A stretch of 64,000 bases of DNA from Aeoliella straminimaris (GTDB taxonomy: Bacteria; Planctomycetota; Planctomycetia; Pirellulales; Lacipirellulaceae): positions 1-64,000 of the forward strand of contig NZ_JAMXLR010000062.1 in assembly GCF_024054565.1 (NCBI RefSeq), written 5' to 3'. Positions within the stretch are counted from its first letter, which is position 1. Every line of letters begins with the position of its first letter. The translations under genes were made by a program, and so were the position numbers. The notes below the pieces were generated by a model, which was not told the origin of the DNA, did not search any database, and saw only the letters and a list, made by a program, of their open reading frames with translations. Shown piece by piece: positions 55,504 through 63,712 of the stretch.

Positions 55504-56600
55504 ATCGGGTATCCAATGGCGTCGCTCAAGTGGACGTGATCGGTTCCGTCGGACCTCATCAATTGACGCTGGCTCGGGTAGGAGTTTCCTTTTGCCTTGA
55601 CTTGAGCTGAAAAGACGATGTACTCCCCACCGGGGCTGTACTCTGGAGCGTACAGATTGATCAATTCTCGATCGATCCGCTCCTTCAGTATGGCAGTAGC
55701 ACCACTAGCGACATCGAAGGTGGAGATCGTATCCCTGTCAGAGTAGACGATCTTGCTGCCGTCGGGACTCCAACATGGATCGCGGCCATTTGGAATAAAG
55801 GCGATGACGCCACCAGTCGCCACATCAAAGACCACCAAATCGTAGTAGATGAATTGATAGGCAGTGTAGACTCCCGTCACGCCATCGGGCGATAACTGGA
55901 ACTCTTTCGCCACGCCTTGGTAGCTGGAGTCCTGCGGAGGCAACACCTGGTGATTCAACTCCAACACATCCAGACGCGTTACCGTTGGAATTTGCATACC
56001 GATGTCGTAAGCTTGATCGACCTCCATTGAGGAGATCGGTACAAGCGTCAAAGTGGACGGTGGGTCCACGAGATTGGTGACGTCGACACTCAGAATCCCG
56101 TCTTGTACGAACATGTACTGCGAGTAGTCGTTCACCGAGCAGCAGATGTAGCTATCCTGACCGTCGCGAGCCCACTTTGCTGAATCATTCAGCCAAAGTC
56201 CATCGCCAGCGAAGTCGGTGAGTTGAATTCTATCGCCAGTCAGCGAGTTTACCGCGAACAGCTCCGTCCATCCGATGAAGCTGTCGAACTCACCGTTCTC
56301 GTAAACGGCGACCGTACCGACCTCTTCCACACTGAGATACCACCGCTCACCTCCTGCAAACGAAAGATTCGACGGGTCAGTGGCAGGCGCCAAAGTGGGG
56401 TGCACGGCCGATGCGTCCACCTTGCCCTCGTAGGTAACTCCATCGACGGAGAAAACCACCTCGCCTGAAATGTCCGGTATGGTGGTGCCACCGTCGTCCC
56501 CGCCTCCGTTTCCATTGCCACCCTTCTTGGCTTGAACTGGTGGAGTGATGAGTGCGAGCAACAGAATAACAACCAATCCCAAGCGACTTCGGCTTGCCAT
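55485..56600 (-). CDS. exported PD40/TolB-like beta-propeller protein (paralogue 1)
   Basis: This 371-residue protein has a signal peptide (SRLGLVVILLLALITPPVQA) and a Gly-rich low-complexity start (KKGGNGNGGGDDGG). Its C-terminal half has TolB-like PD40 repeats (GRDPCWSPDGSKIVYSDRD, then YAPEYSPGGEYIVFSA). No PEP-CTERM. The similar protein at 59956-61077 shares the signal, the Gly-rich start, and blocks such as FAVNSLTGDRIQLTDFA and WARDGQDSYI, so they are a duplicated pair. Its start has GGGGG upstream. It could recognise or bind an outside ligand; the function is unknown. Confidence 0.8.
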   Translation of the reverse strand: MASRSRLGLVVILLLALITPPVQAKKGGNGNGGGDDGGTTIPDISGEVVFSVDGVTYEGKVDASAVHPTLAPATDPSNLSFAGGERWYLSVEEVGTVAVYENGEFDSFIGWTELFAVNSLTGDRIQLTDFAGDGLWLNDSAKWARDGQDSYICCSVNDYSQYMFVQDGILSVDVTNLVDPPSTLTLVPISSMEVDQAYDIGMQIPTVTRLDVLELNHQVLPPQDSSYQGVAKEFQLSPDGVTGVYTAYQFIYYDLVVFDVATGGVIAFIPNGRDPCWSPDGSKIVYSDRDTISTFDVASGATAILKERIDRELINLYAPEYSPGGEYIVFSAQVKAKGNSYPSQRQLMRSDGTDHVHLSDAIGYPIRWVSE

Positions 56601-56666
56601 TTTGGTCCCCCTTCAAAGGCGTGTAGATGCGTGTTTTTAGACCGCAACACGCGGGCTTAAGGGTCT

Positions 56667-56700
56667 ATTCGCCGTGGGGATTGAAAAGCGACGCGCGAAA
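56667..56700. promoter_or_regulatory. shared element copy 1 (ATTCGCC...GCGACGCGC)
   Basis: ATTCGCC (56667-56673) is followed ten bases on by GAAAAGCGACGCGCGAAA (56683-56700). It lies 67 nt before the start of the PD40 gene on the minus strand. The same pattern is at 61151-61184, 59688-59717 and 62894-62923. Confidence 0.5.
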
Positions 56701-56763
56701 TTCGAAAGTTGCTCAAAAGTAGCGATTAATCGCGGCGTGGCTGGTACCACTTTAGGGAACGGC

Positions 56764-58107
56764 TCATCGGTGCGTAGCTCCCCGATCGAACTTACATCGC
56801 AAGGCCACTAGCCCCGAAACACAGATCAAGCATACGAAGATCGACGATGGCTCTGGAACCTGGCGAAAGACATAGGCCTGCCCGACGTTTGGTCCCAAGG
56901 TTGCGTCTGAACGCGCACCGACGACAATCGTGCCCTGTTGTATTGCCACCGCGCTCCCAAATCGACGGCCATCGCCCGTGGGGTCATCAAGTGTTTGTAG
57001 CAACATTCCAGACTGCGCGTCGAATAGATGAACCTGACCAACTGGCAAATCTGCCTGGTAGTCGCCGGGTGCACCGATTAGCACGTTGTCTCCCAGCAGG
57101 TCCAAAGACTGGCCAAATCGATCGAATCCAAACCGTGGAGTCGGATCATCGAATGTGTGGAGTAGTTCACGAGTTCCTAAGTCGAATAGGTGTGCCTGCC
57201 CCTGTTCAACACCAGTAGAGTCATCGGCGGGGTCTCCTATTAGGGCCCGGCCGGAATCAACGCGAACAGAATATCCGAAACAGCATGACGAAGAAGTTGT
57301 TCTGGTGCTTTCCGTTGGGTCGTTGAAGGTCTGAAGCAGTTCACCCGTATTGGTATCAAAAAGATAAGCTTGCCCTTTCCCCAGGCCATTGCTTGAATCG
57401 CTCGAGGCGCCGACAAGCACATAGTCACCATCGATGTCAACGGAGTCTCCAAAACGATCACCCACCGTGGACCCAATCCACGGAGTGGGCGTTGGGTCAT
57501 CGAATGTCCGAAGTAGCCCACCAGTCACGGCGTCAAACAGGTGGACTTGGCCCACATGGAACCCGTTTGTATCGTCCGAAGGCGAACCGATCAGGATATG
57601 ATTGGCATCGATTGCGACTGAATGACCAAAGTAGTCCGATGGGGCAGGCGCATCCGCAGGAAGGGGCGAAGGATCTGCAAACGAATGGAGGAGTTTCCCA
57701 GTGGTTACATCGAATAGATAAGCATCCCCGTAGCGGTTGCCCGGAAATCCGAAGCTTGGGGCGCCAATCAGTGCGTAGTTACTCTGGAGGTCCACTGAGT
57801 AGCCAAAGCTATCGTCGACCGTAGGTGTTGGATCGTCGAACGTGTGTAGGAGAGCGCCGGTAGCGCCGTCGAACAGGTACGCCTGTCCAACATCGGTCCC
57901 GGCGGAGTCATCATCTCGAGCACCAATCAGAATCATATCTCCGTCAGCAGCAACGGACACACCAAACTGATCACCAACTTCAGGTGTTGGATTGTTCAGC
58001 GTCGCAGCATAGGCAAATGGTCCTGCCAAACCCTCTTGGTGTTGAACGGCAATAAAGCAAAAGCTGATCAACAACACGCACGAGGGGGCCACAGATGTAG
58101 TAGTCAT
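56764..58107 (-). CDS. exported FG-GAP-like beta-propeller PEP-CTERM protein (paralogue 1)
   Basis: This 447-residue protein has a signal peptide (TTTSVAPSCVLLISFCFIAV) and about seven repeats of the type FGVSVAADGDMILIGARDDD, TGALLHTFDDPTPTVDD, GQAYLFD. The repeat is typical of beta-propeller proteins with an aqualysin-like calcium loop. A PEP-CTERM end is present (VPEPSSIFVCLICVSGLVAL, then CKFDR). The protein at 61367-62623 is its paralogue with the same repeat. I chose the ATG at 58107 over the frame from 58143. It follows the NHL-repeat gene and precedes the PD40 gene in the same direction. Confidence 0.83.
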   Translation of the reverse strand: MTTTSVAPSCVLLISFCFIAVQHQEGLAGPFAYAATLNNPTPEVGDQFGVSVAADGDMILIGARDDDSAGTDVGQAYLFDGATGALLHTFDDPTPTVDDSFGYSVDLQSNYALIGAPSFGFPGNRYGDAYLFDVTTGKLLHSFADPSPLPADAPAPSDYFGHSVAIDANHILIGSPSDDTNGFHVGQVHLFDAVTGGLLRTFDDPTPTPWIGSTVGDRFGDSVDIDGDYVLVGASSDSSNGLGKGQAYLFDTNTGELLQTFNDPTESTRTTSSSCCFGYSVRVDSGRALIGDPADDSTGVEQGQAHLFDLGTRELLHTFDDPTPRFGFDRFGQSLDLLGDNVLIGAPGDYQADLPVGQVHLFDAQSGMLLQTLDDPTGDGRRFGSAVAIQQGTIVVGARSDATLGPNVGQAYVFRQVPEPSSIFVCLICVSGLVALRCKFDRGATHR

Positions 58108-58320
58108 CGTAACATTCCATATCTCGGGGAAGCCAGCAACCACAGCTGAAGATCACTCCATATAGCGGCACGAGCCGACACCGAAGTCGAGTTTAGGAGG
58201 TTGAGTGGCAAAGGGATGACTGGATGCAGTAGATCAGCTTGTTTGGATAACCGTTGCATAGAAACAGTGTTACCTAGTCGCCGTAATGGCCCTGCGCTTA
58301 CTTCTACCATTTGGTGGGCA

Positions 58321-59331
58321 TCAAAGGACACGCCACACAGCCACTAAGCCGAGGGCAAGTACACCGATTAGCCAAAATGAAGCCGGTTCGGGTACAACGC
58401 GGAACACTTGAACACGCTCGTTGCCGCTATCGACCACCCAAATCCGACCGGTTGGGTCGATTGCTAGACCCAGGGGATCGTCAAATTGCCCTACCTCTGA
58501 TCCCGATTCTCCGAAAGAGAATTGAAATGATCCGAACTGGTCAAAGACTTGCACTCGGTCATTCCGTGTATCCGTCACGAAGAGATGTTCGTTGGAGTCA
58601 ATGGCGACGTCTGTCGGCTCATGGAACTGTCCATCCGAAGTTCCGAGCTTCCCAAACTCGAATTGGTATGCCCCTGCGTCATTGAACACTTGAACGCGAT
58701 GATTCAATGTATCTGCGACATAGAGCGCATTGCTGTCATCGATGGTAATTAAACCAGGATTGCTGAATTGCCCCGCATTGTTTCCGGCGCTTCCAAATTG
58801 TGCAGTATAGTTGCCCGCCGCGTCGAACTTCTGCAGGCGATTCGACCATGCATCAACTACATAGACGTCGCCAGAACTATTCACCGCGACGCCGACGGGG
58901 ACCCGGAATTGTCCGTTGCCGTCACCATGGCTTCCAAATTGACTTTTGTAGGACCCTGAATTATCAAACACCACCACCCTTCTGCTGTAGGATTCAGAAT
59001 CTACTACGTAGATGGAGCCCGCATCGTCGATCGCAAGGCCAATCGGATGGGCAAGATTTCCTTCGTCGCTGCCCTCACCGCCGAACTGATATAGATAACT
59101 GCCCGCATTGTCGAACACTTGCACGCGGTCGTTGCCTCCACGATCCGTGACGTACGCCTTGCCAGCGGCATCGATCTCGATGTCGGTAGGCTTCTTGAAT
59201 TGGCTGTTACCGGATCCCCAGGTACCAAAGGAGAAGAGAAACTCCACCTGGGCGGCCGAAGCAGGTGAGGACAGCAGGAGTAGAGCATAGACGATCGGGC
59301 TAAAAAGTTGCTTTCGCATCAATGGTGCCAT
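58321..59331 (-). CDS. exported NHL-repeat PEP-CTERM protein (paralogue of 52163)
   Basis: This 336-residue protein has a signal peptide (RKQLFSPIVYALLLLSSPAS) and about six NHL repeats (FKKPTDIEIDAAGKAYVTDR; LAHPIGLAIDDAGSIYVVDS). It ends in a PEP-CTERM anchor (VPEPASFWLIGVLALGLVAV). It is clearly related to the protein at 52163-53365 but lacks the dockerin-like part. The start is ATG 59331 or 59319; the second begins the signal peptide. It is first in a leftward series with the FG-GAP-like and PD40 genes. Confidence 0.85.
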   Translation of the reverse strand: MAPLMRKQLFSPIVYALLLLSSPASAAQVEFLFSFGTWGSGNSQFKKPTDIEIDAAGKAYVTDRGGNDRVQVFDNAGSYLYQFGGEGSDEGNLAHPIGLAIDDAGSIYVVDSESYSRRVVVFDNSGSYKSQFGSHGDGNGQFRVPVGVAVNSSGDVYVVDAWSNRLQKFDAAGNYTAQFGSAGNNAGQFSNPGLITIDDSNALYVADTLNHRVQVFNDAGAYQFEFGKLGTSDGQFHEPTDVAIDSNEHLFVTDTRNDRVQVFDQFGSFQFSFGESGSEVGQFDDPLGLAIDPTGRIWVVDSGNERVQVFRVVPEPASFWLIGVLALGLVAVWRVL

Positions 59332-59547
59332 GATTTTTGGGAGGCCGGTAAACATACTAGAGCGATGGAGAAACGTTCGTTTGAAGTTGTGGATAAGGGG
59401 AGTTCATGCCCAATGGAGAGTACTCCGAGGGGGCAAGCATCGTTGCGCCGCTAGCACCCTTGGTCGGCTCTGGACCGCAGCCGCAACAGTATGCCCTACA
59501 CAGGCGGACACGCCACAAGAAGTGCTTCAGTAGACATCTTTCGCTTC

Positions 59548-59740
59548 GATCACTGGCGTTTAGATAGAGTGTGTCATCGCAGCCCAGGGCCCCCCTGCCT
59601 GACTTGAAGTAGTGCTAAGTTACCGCCCCCCCGGTGGTAAGTTGCAACTGCCGCCGAGTTGAGTGTTGCGCCTGCCTCTACCAGTGAATTCGCCTTCCTG
59701 GCGAGAATCCGACGCGCATCGGGCTCGAATTTTTGCTAAG
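59548..59740. repeat. ~190-base direct repeat, copy 1
   Basis: This matches 62753-62945 with interruptions: GATCACTGGCG, then GTGTC.TCGC, GCCTGACTTGA, TTACCGCCCCCC, TGGTAAG, GCCTGCCTCTACC and GAATTCGCC. It lies upstream of the NHL-repeat gene on the minus strand. In the other copy it lies between the FG-GAP-like gene and ECF module 2. No protein is coded by it in either copy. Confidence 0.6.
59688..59717. promoter_or_regulatory. shared element copy 4 (weakest)
   Basis: ATTCGCC (59688-59694) and GCGAGAATCCGACGCGC (59701-59717). The second part has two changes from the others. It sits in the right part of direct repeat copy 1. Confidence 0.4.
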
Positions 59741-59908
59741 CACCAAAGATTCGACCCCAGTCTGGTTAGTTTTTCCTCCAAATCATGCAATTGAGTTCGA
59801 AATGTAGGAGCGTTGCCCATCACTTAGAGAGGCGAATGGGAATATTGTTCTCGTCCGCCGACAAGCCGTTTTTTAGCAGCCTGCTCGGTGCCGCCTGTAG
59901 CGCTAACG

Positions 59909-59975
59909 AGCCACGGAGGGTCCCGTAAGTGGAGACGCAAGCCCCCCAGCTGTCGCTAATCTGAGACCCAGCGAG
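59909..59975. repeat. hairpin repeat copy C at the 3' end of a PD40 protein gene
   Basis: GAGCCACGGAGGGTCCCGTA and AGTGGAGACGCAAG lead into the final codons of the second PD40 gene (ACCCAGCGA on the plus strand). It equals copy B over the first 33 bases. Confidence 0.65.
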
Positions 59976-61077
59976 TAGCCTCCCGAAAACGGGTATCCAC
60001 CTGCACGCGGTCTGAACCATCCGAGTTCATTACTTGTGCCTCGAAACTGATGTCCTTGCCTTGAGGATGTTGCGATGAGTACAGAATGTAGTTGCCGTCG
60101 GGACTGAACTCGGGATTCCAAAAGTTCGACTGCTCGCGTTTAATATCGGTTTGCAGCACGGTCGTCACTCCTGAAAGTGTGTCGAACACATTTACCGTAT
60201 CGCGTGTTGCGAAGACGAGTTTAGAGCCATCGGGACTCCAGCTGGGATCACGGGCATCGGGAATCACCGCGAGGGTAGCTCCCGTGGGAACGTCGAAGAT
60301 CACTGTTTCTCGATAGATAAAGTCCAGAGTCATGTAGGCTCCGGTTACTCCATCTGCCGAAACTGAGAACTCTCGAGCAAGATAACTACCCGAACCACCC
60401 GAGCCGACGGGAGCATGCGGCAGGATGGTAGCAGCTGTACTGGTGATCAAGGGCATCGGCAGGCCGGCGCGATACGCATTGTCTACGGCCGTTGACGAGT
60501 ACGGAATGAGCACCAGTGGAGTTGGTGCATACTCGTAGTCGGTTACTTCAAACCCCAACTCCCCATCTACGACTACAAGGTACCTAGACTCATCAAACAG
60601 CGCGCAAGCAATGTAGCTATCCTGTCCATCTCGCGCCCATGTGAGCGACCGGTAGTCGACGTACCATCCGGCTGCTGCGAAATCAGTTAGCTGGATCTGT
60701 TGTCCAGTCAGAGAGTTGACGGCGAACACGTCGACCCATTCGACGACGTCCGTTTGAACGCCGTCCTCAAACATGGGCAGAGTCCTCGTGACCTTCGTCG
60801 TCAGGTACCATCGTTCGCCATTGGCAAAAGTCAGGTTAGACGGGTCGGCATCGGCGGGGGCTAGCGTGGGCTGGTAGGCGGTGCCGTCGAGCGACATTTC
60901 GCTGGTGAAGTCATTATCACTAACGGCTATCTCCCCCGGGGCATTCGGCACGGTGGTGCCACCGTCATCGCCGCCGCCGCCACCATTGCCATTGCCACCT
61001 TTCTTGGCCAGGACGGGTGTCGCGAAACCGATCCATGCTGCCAGGACGACGACAGCCGCAGTTTTGATGGTCCTCAT
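59956..61077 (-). CDS. exported PD40/TolB-like beta-propeller protein (paralogue 2)
   Basis: This 373-residue protein has a signal peptide (RTIKTAAVVVLAAWIGFATP), the same Gly-rich start (KKGGNGNGGGGGDDGG) and blocks shared with paralogue 1: FAVNSLTGQQIQLTDFA, WARDGQDSYIACALFD, ARDPSWSPDGSKLVFATRD, NPEFSPDGNYILYSSQ. No PEP-CTERM. I chose the ATG at 61077, which has GGGGA upstream and starts the signal; the frame runs on to 61254. It is the first gene left of the FG-GAP-like paralogue 2, the same order as in the other unit. Confidence 0.82.
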   Translation of the reverse strand: MRTIKTAAVVVLAAWIGFATPVLAKKGGNGNGGGGGDDGGTTVPNAPGEIAVSDNDFTSEMSLDGTAYQPTLAPADADPSNLTFANGERWYLTTKVTRTLPMFEDGVQTDVVEWVDVFAVNSLTGQQIQLTDFAAAGWYVDYRSLTWARDGQDSYIACALFDESRYLVVVDGELGFEVTDYEYAPTPLVLIPYSSTAVDNAYRAGLPMPLITSTAATILPHAPVGSGGSGSYLAREFSVSADGVTGAYMTLDFIYRETVIFDVPTGATLAVIPDARDPSWSPDGSKLVFATRDTVNVFDTLSGVTTVLQTDIKREQSNFWNPEFSPDGNYILYSSQHPQGKDISFEAQVMNSDGSDRVQVDTRFREATRWVSD

Positions 61078-61366
61078 TGCAGTCCCCTTTCTTATCTGAA
61101 TAGTTGCTGACAGCCGTGTTCCGGTAGGAAGGACGGTCGCTTGAGGGGTAATTCGCATTGACGAGCGAAAAGCGACGCGCGAAAAAGTGAAAAAATTGGA
61201 TTCTTGAATGAGGGGGGCGGAACGCAATCCCCTGGGCGGTGGCCAATCGTGCAATAGATACCTCCAGAACCGCTGCAGCGGTCTCGACGATCGAGACTAC
61301 TACAGGCAACGAACATCAATCGAGCATGCGTCAATCAAGTGCTACGGATTCCTACTCGCGGTAACC
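61078..61366. other. gap of about 290 bases
   Basis: No gene is seen. It holds shared element copy 2 (61151-61184), followed by a poly-G stretch (GAGGGGGGCGG). Otherwise no structure. Confidence 0.5.
61151..61184. promoter_or_regulatory. shared element copy 2
   Basis: ATTCGC (61151-61156) and GCGAAAAGCGACGCGCGAAA (61165-61184). It lies 74 nt before the PD40 paralogue 2 start. The match to copy 1 is 18 of 18 over the second part. Confidence 0.5.
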
Positions 61367-62623
61367 TTAGCTGCGGCGACGATAGAGAACGGCACCTCCG
61401 ATCACGATTCCCGCCATCAGTAGGGCTGCGGGCGGCTCTGGCACTGTTGCGGTGGAGTAGATGTAAGCACGCCCGGTTTTCAATCCATCGTCGTTGGAAA
61501 TAAAGCGTCCACCGATCGCGATCGTGCCATTGTCCATGGCCACCGAACCGTACTGTGCTCCATTGGTCGGATCAGCTGGTGCGGGACCAGGGTAGGTCAA
61601 CGTCTGCACCAACTCGCCCGTGCTGACTTCGAACAGATGAGCTTCACCGGTACGATGCTGCGATTCATGGTGGCCGGTCGCTCCGATGAGAGCGAGGCCT
61701 TCATCCAAGGCAACATGTATTCCGAACACATCTCCTACAGTGGGCGTCGGATCGTCGAACGTGCGCAGCAAGCTACCTGTGGTCGCATCGAACAAATGGG
61801 CTTGCCCCACATCTCGCCCATTTGTTTCGTCATAGTATGCACCAATCAACACGCTATCGGCATCCAAAGCAACAGAACAGCCGAAATGGTCATTGCTGGT
61901 GGGCGTAGGATCGTCGAAGGTGTGCAGCAAGTCGCCGCTGGTTGCATCGAAAAGGTACGCACGACCCACATTCATGCCGTTCGTGTCGTCGTTGATTGCA
62001 CCTATCACGATGCGGTCACCTGCCAGTGCGATGCTCGCTCCAAACCCACTGTCTGCGTTCGACGGGTCAGAGAAGGTCTGCAGAACATCTCCGGTCGTCA
62101 CGTCAAAAAGAACAGTAGTTTCGCCGCCACTTACTAGTGCTGAATTTCCCTCCAAATCCACCGCCACGCCAAACCACTTGTTGCTTGGTGTCGGGGCATC
62201 GAAGCTTCGGATGAGTTCACCGCTCGTTGTGTCAAACAGGTGAGCACGTCCGGCATTCTGGCCGTTCGTATCGTCGCCATATTCGCCGATCAGGGCACGA
62301 CCGCCATCAATCGCTATCCCCAACCCGAAAGCATCTTTCTCCGTTGGATGTGGATCATTGAATGTGCGCAATAGCGCTCCGGTCGTCCCATTGAAGAGAT
62401 GCGCCTGGCCGACATTGTCGCCGAAGGTTTCGTCCGCCCATGCTCCTATCAAGACGGTATTGCCGTCCACTGCCAAGGAAGCGCCAAACTCGTCACCCGG
62501 ATGCGACGTTGGATCGTCGAGCGTGAACTGCAAATCGAATGGCTGGCCATTTGCGAGTTGACTGGTGAGGCAGCTCGCGATAGCAAACAGAAGGCACTTC
62601 AGCGAATAAAGCGTGGATTTCAT
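61367..62623 (-). CDS. exported FG-GAP-like beta-propeller PEP-CTERM protein (paralogue 2)
   Basis: This 418-residue protein has a signal peptide (KSTLYSLKCLLFAIASCLTS) and repeats of the type FGASLAVDGNTVLIGAWADE, NVGQAHLFNGTTGALLRTF and NDDTNGMNVGRAYLFDAT. The PEP-CTERM anchor is VPEPPAALLMAGIVIGGAVL. The repeats match those in 56764-58107, in the same order relative to the PD40 gene. It is upstream of the PD40 paralogue 2 in the minus direction and divergent from ECF module 2. The beta-propeller may bind a ligand at the cell surface. Confidence 0.85.
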   Translation of the reverse strand: MKSTLYSLKCLLFAIASCLTSQLANGQPFDLQFTLDDPTSHPGDEFGASLAVDGNTVLIGAWADETFGDNVGQAHLFNGTTGALLRTFNDPHPTEKDAFGLGIAIDGGRALIGEYGDDTNGQNAGRAHLFDTTSGELIRSFDAPTPSNKWFGVAVDLEGNSALVSGGETTVLFDVTTGDVLQTFSDPSNADSGFGASIALAGDRIVIGAINDDTNGMNVGRAYLFDATSGDLLHTFDDPTPTSNDHFGCSVALDADSVLIGAYYDETNGRDVGQAHLFDATTGSLLRTFDDPTPTVGDVFGIHVALDEGLALIGATGHHESQHRTGEAHLFEVSTGELVQTLTYPGPAPADPTNGAQYGSVAMDNGTIAIGGRFISNDDGLKTGRAYIYSTATVPEPPAALLMAGIVIGGAVLYRRRS

Positions 62624-62752
62624 GGCAGGGCATCTCCAAGGAAAGTCGATAGGGAACGGGCTGCCATCGAACAGCAGACCAGTGGAACGAAAAGCCGAAA
62701 GAAAGAATGCTCACCTCAGTGGGCGGGCTATTGGCGGCAGCTATTCGTTGGA

Positions 62753-62945
62753 GATCACTGGCGAATATAAACAAGGTGTCGTCGCGGCCCAGGAGGGACG
62801 AATGCCTGACTTGATGCAGTGCTACCTTACCGCCCCCCAGTGGTAAGGTGCAACTAGCGTGATCCTGTAAATCACGCCTGCCTCTACCTATGAATTCGCC
62901 ATGCGGATGCGAAAGCGACGCGCCGAGCGCTCAATTTCTCCAAGA
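62753..62945. repeat. ~190-base direct repeat, copy 2
   Basis: This is the second copy of the repeat at 59548-59740, 3205 bases to the right. It contains the perfect 7-base inverted repeat CCTTACC/GGTAAGG, which is less complete in copy 1. Confidence 0.6.
62894..62923. promoter_or_regulatory. shared element copy 3, near ECF module 2
   Basis: ATTCGCC (62894-62900) and GCGAAAGCGACGCGC (62909-62923), one A shorter than the others. It is ~140 nt before the sigma factor start and 270 nt before the FG-GAP-like gene on the other strand. Confidence 0.5.
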
Positions 62946-63064
62946 ATCCAAGAATCTTTGCGCAGCTACGTGGTTTCCCGCCCAAAACTTGCAATTCGGC
63001 TCGATTCGTGGAAGATGGGCGTCGGATTTCTCGTGGCAAGGCGAATCTACTAGTAAGGGGCACC

Positions 63065-63712
63065 GTGAACCAGCTATCCACCGCCGATTCCTCCAGCAAC
63101 GCGACGGACCCCTGGAGTGCCACGGTTGCCGCGGCCTGCGACGGCTCGCGTCAGGCCCAGAGCCGGTTGTTTGCCGATTTGCGGTCGTACCTCAGATCGC
63201 GAGCCGCGGCCGGTCTCGACCCACACCTCCAAGTGAAGGTGAGTCCCTCCGACCTGGTGCAAGAGACCTTGATGGAGGCGTATCAGTCATTCGAACGGTT
63301 CGAGGGCAAGACACGTGCTGAACTGCTGGTGTGGCTACAAGGCATTTTGAAACATCGATTGCTGACCGCCCAACGCAAGTTCCACAAAGCCGAGAAGAGA
63401 AGCCTGCGACGCGAAGTCCATATTGACCAGGCTCAGGCGTCGGGATCGCGGTGGGCAGTGACCGACAACGAGCGAACCTCGCCAAGTGGCCAGGTGATGG
63501 CGAACGAAGAGCGCGAGCGGCTGGAAACGGCCATGACTCGCCTGCCCGAACGACAGGAGCAGGCGGTGCGGCTGAGAAACGAGCTGCGGCTCTCCTTTGA
63601 GGAAGTGGGCAAGGTACTGGGTTGCTCGGCCGGTGCAGCGCAAAAACTATGGTCGCGAGCCATCGAGCGGCTTGCTGAGGAACTGACCGATGAAGAGTCG
63701 AGCCATTCATGA
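63065..63712 (+). CDS. ECF sigma factor (planctomycete kinase-linked type), module 2
   Basis: This 215-residue sigma factor has region 2 (PSDLVQETLMEAYQSFERFE; LLVWLQGILKHRLLTAQRK) and region 4 (LPERQEQAVRLRNELRLSFE, EVGKVLGCSAGAAQKLWSRA). It is a distinct ECF, only generally similar to module 1. The GTG at 63065 has AAGGGG directly before it; the frame goes back to another GTG at 63008. The kinase gene starts inside its last codons (overlap 23 nt), so the two are coupled. Confidence 0.85.
   Translation: MNQLSTADSSSNATDPWSATVAAACDGSRQAQSRLFADLRSYLRSRAAAGLDPHLQVKVSPSDLVQETLMEAYQSFERFEGKTRAELLVWLQGILKHRLLTAQRKFHKAEKRSLRREVHIDQAQASGSRWAVTDNERTSPSGQVMANEERERLETAMTRLPERQEQAVRLRNELRLSFEEVGKVLGCSAGAAQKLWSRAIERLAEELTDEESSHS

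Larger units (their letters stand above)
59332..59955. other. gap of about 620 bases with two repeats
   Basis: No gene seen. It contains one copy of the ~190-base direct repeat (59548-59740) and hairpin repeat copy C (59909-59975). Confidence 0.55.
62624..63064. other. gap of about 440 bases with repeats, upstream of ECF module 2
   Basis: No gene seen. It contains direct repeat copy 2 (62753-62945), shared element copy 3, and an IR CCTTACC (62825-62831)/GGTAAGG (62842-62848) around a C-rich centre. It serves divergent genes, so it likely holds both promoters. Confidence 0.5.
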
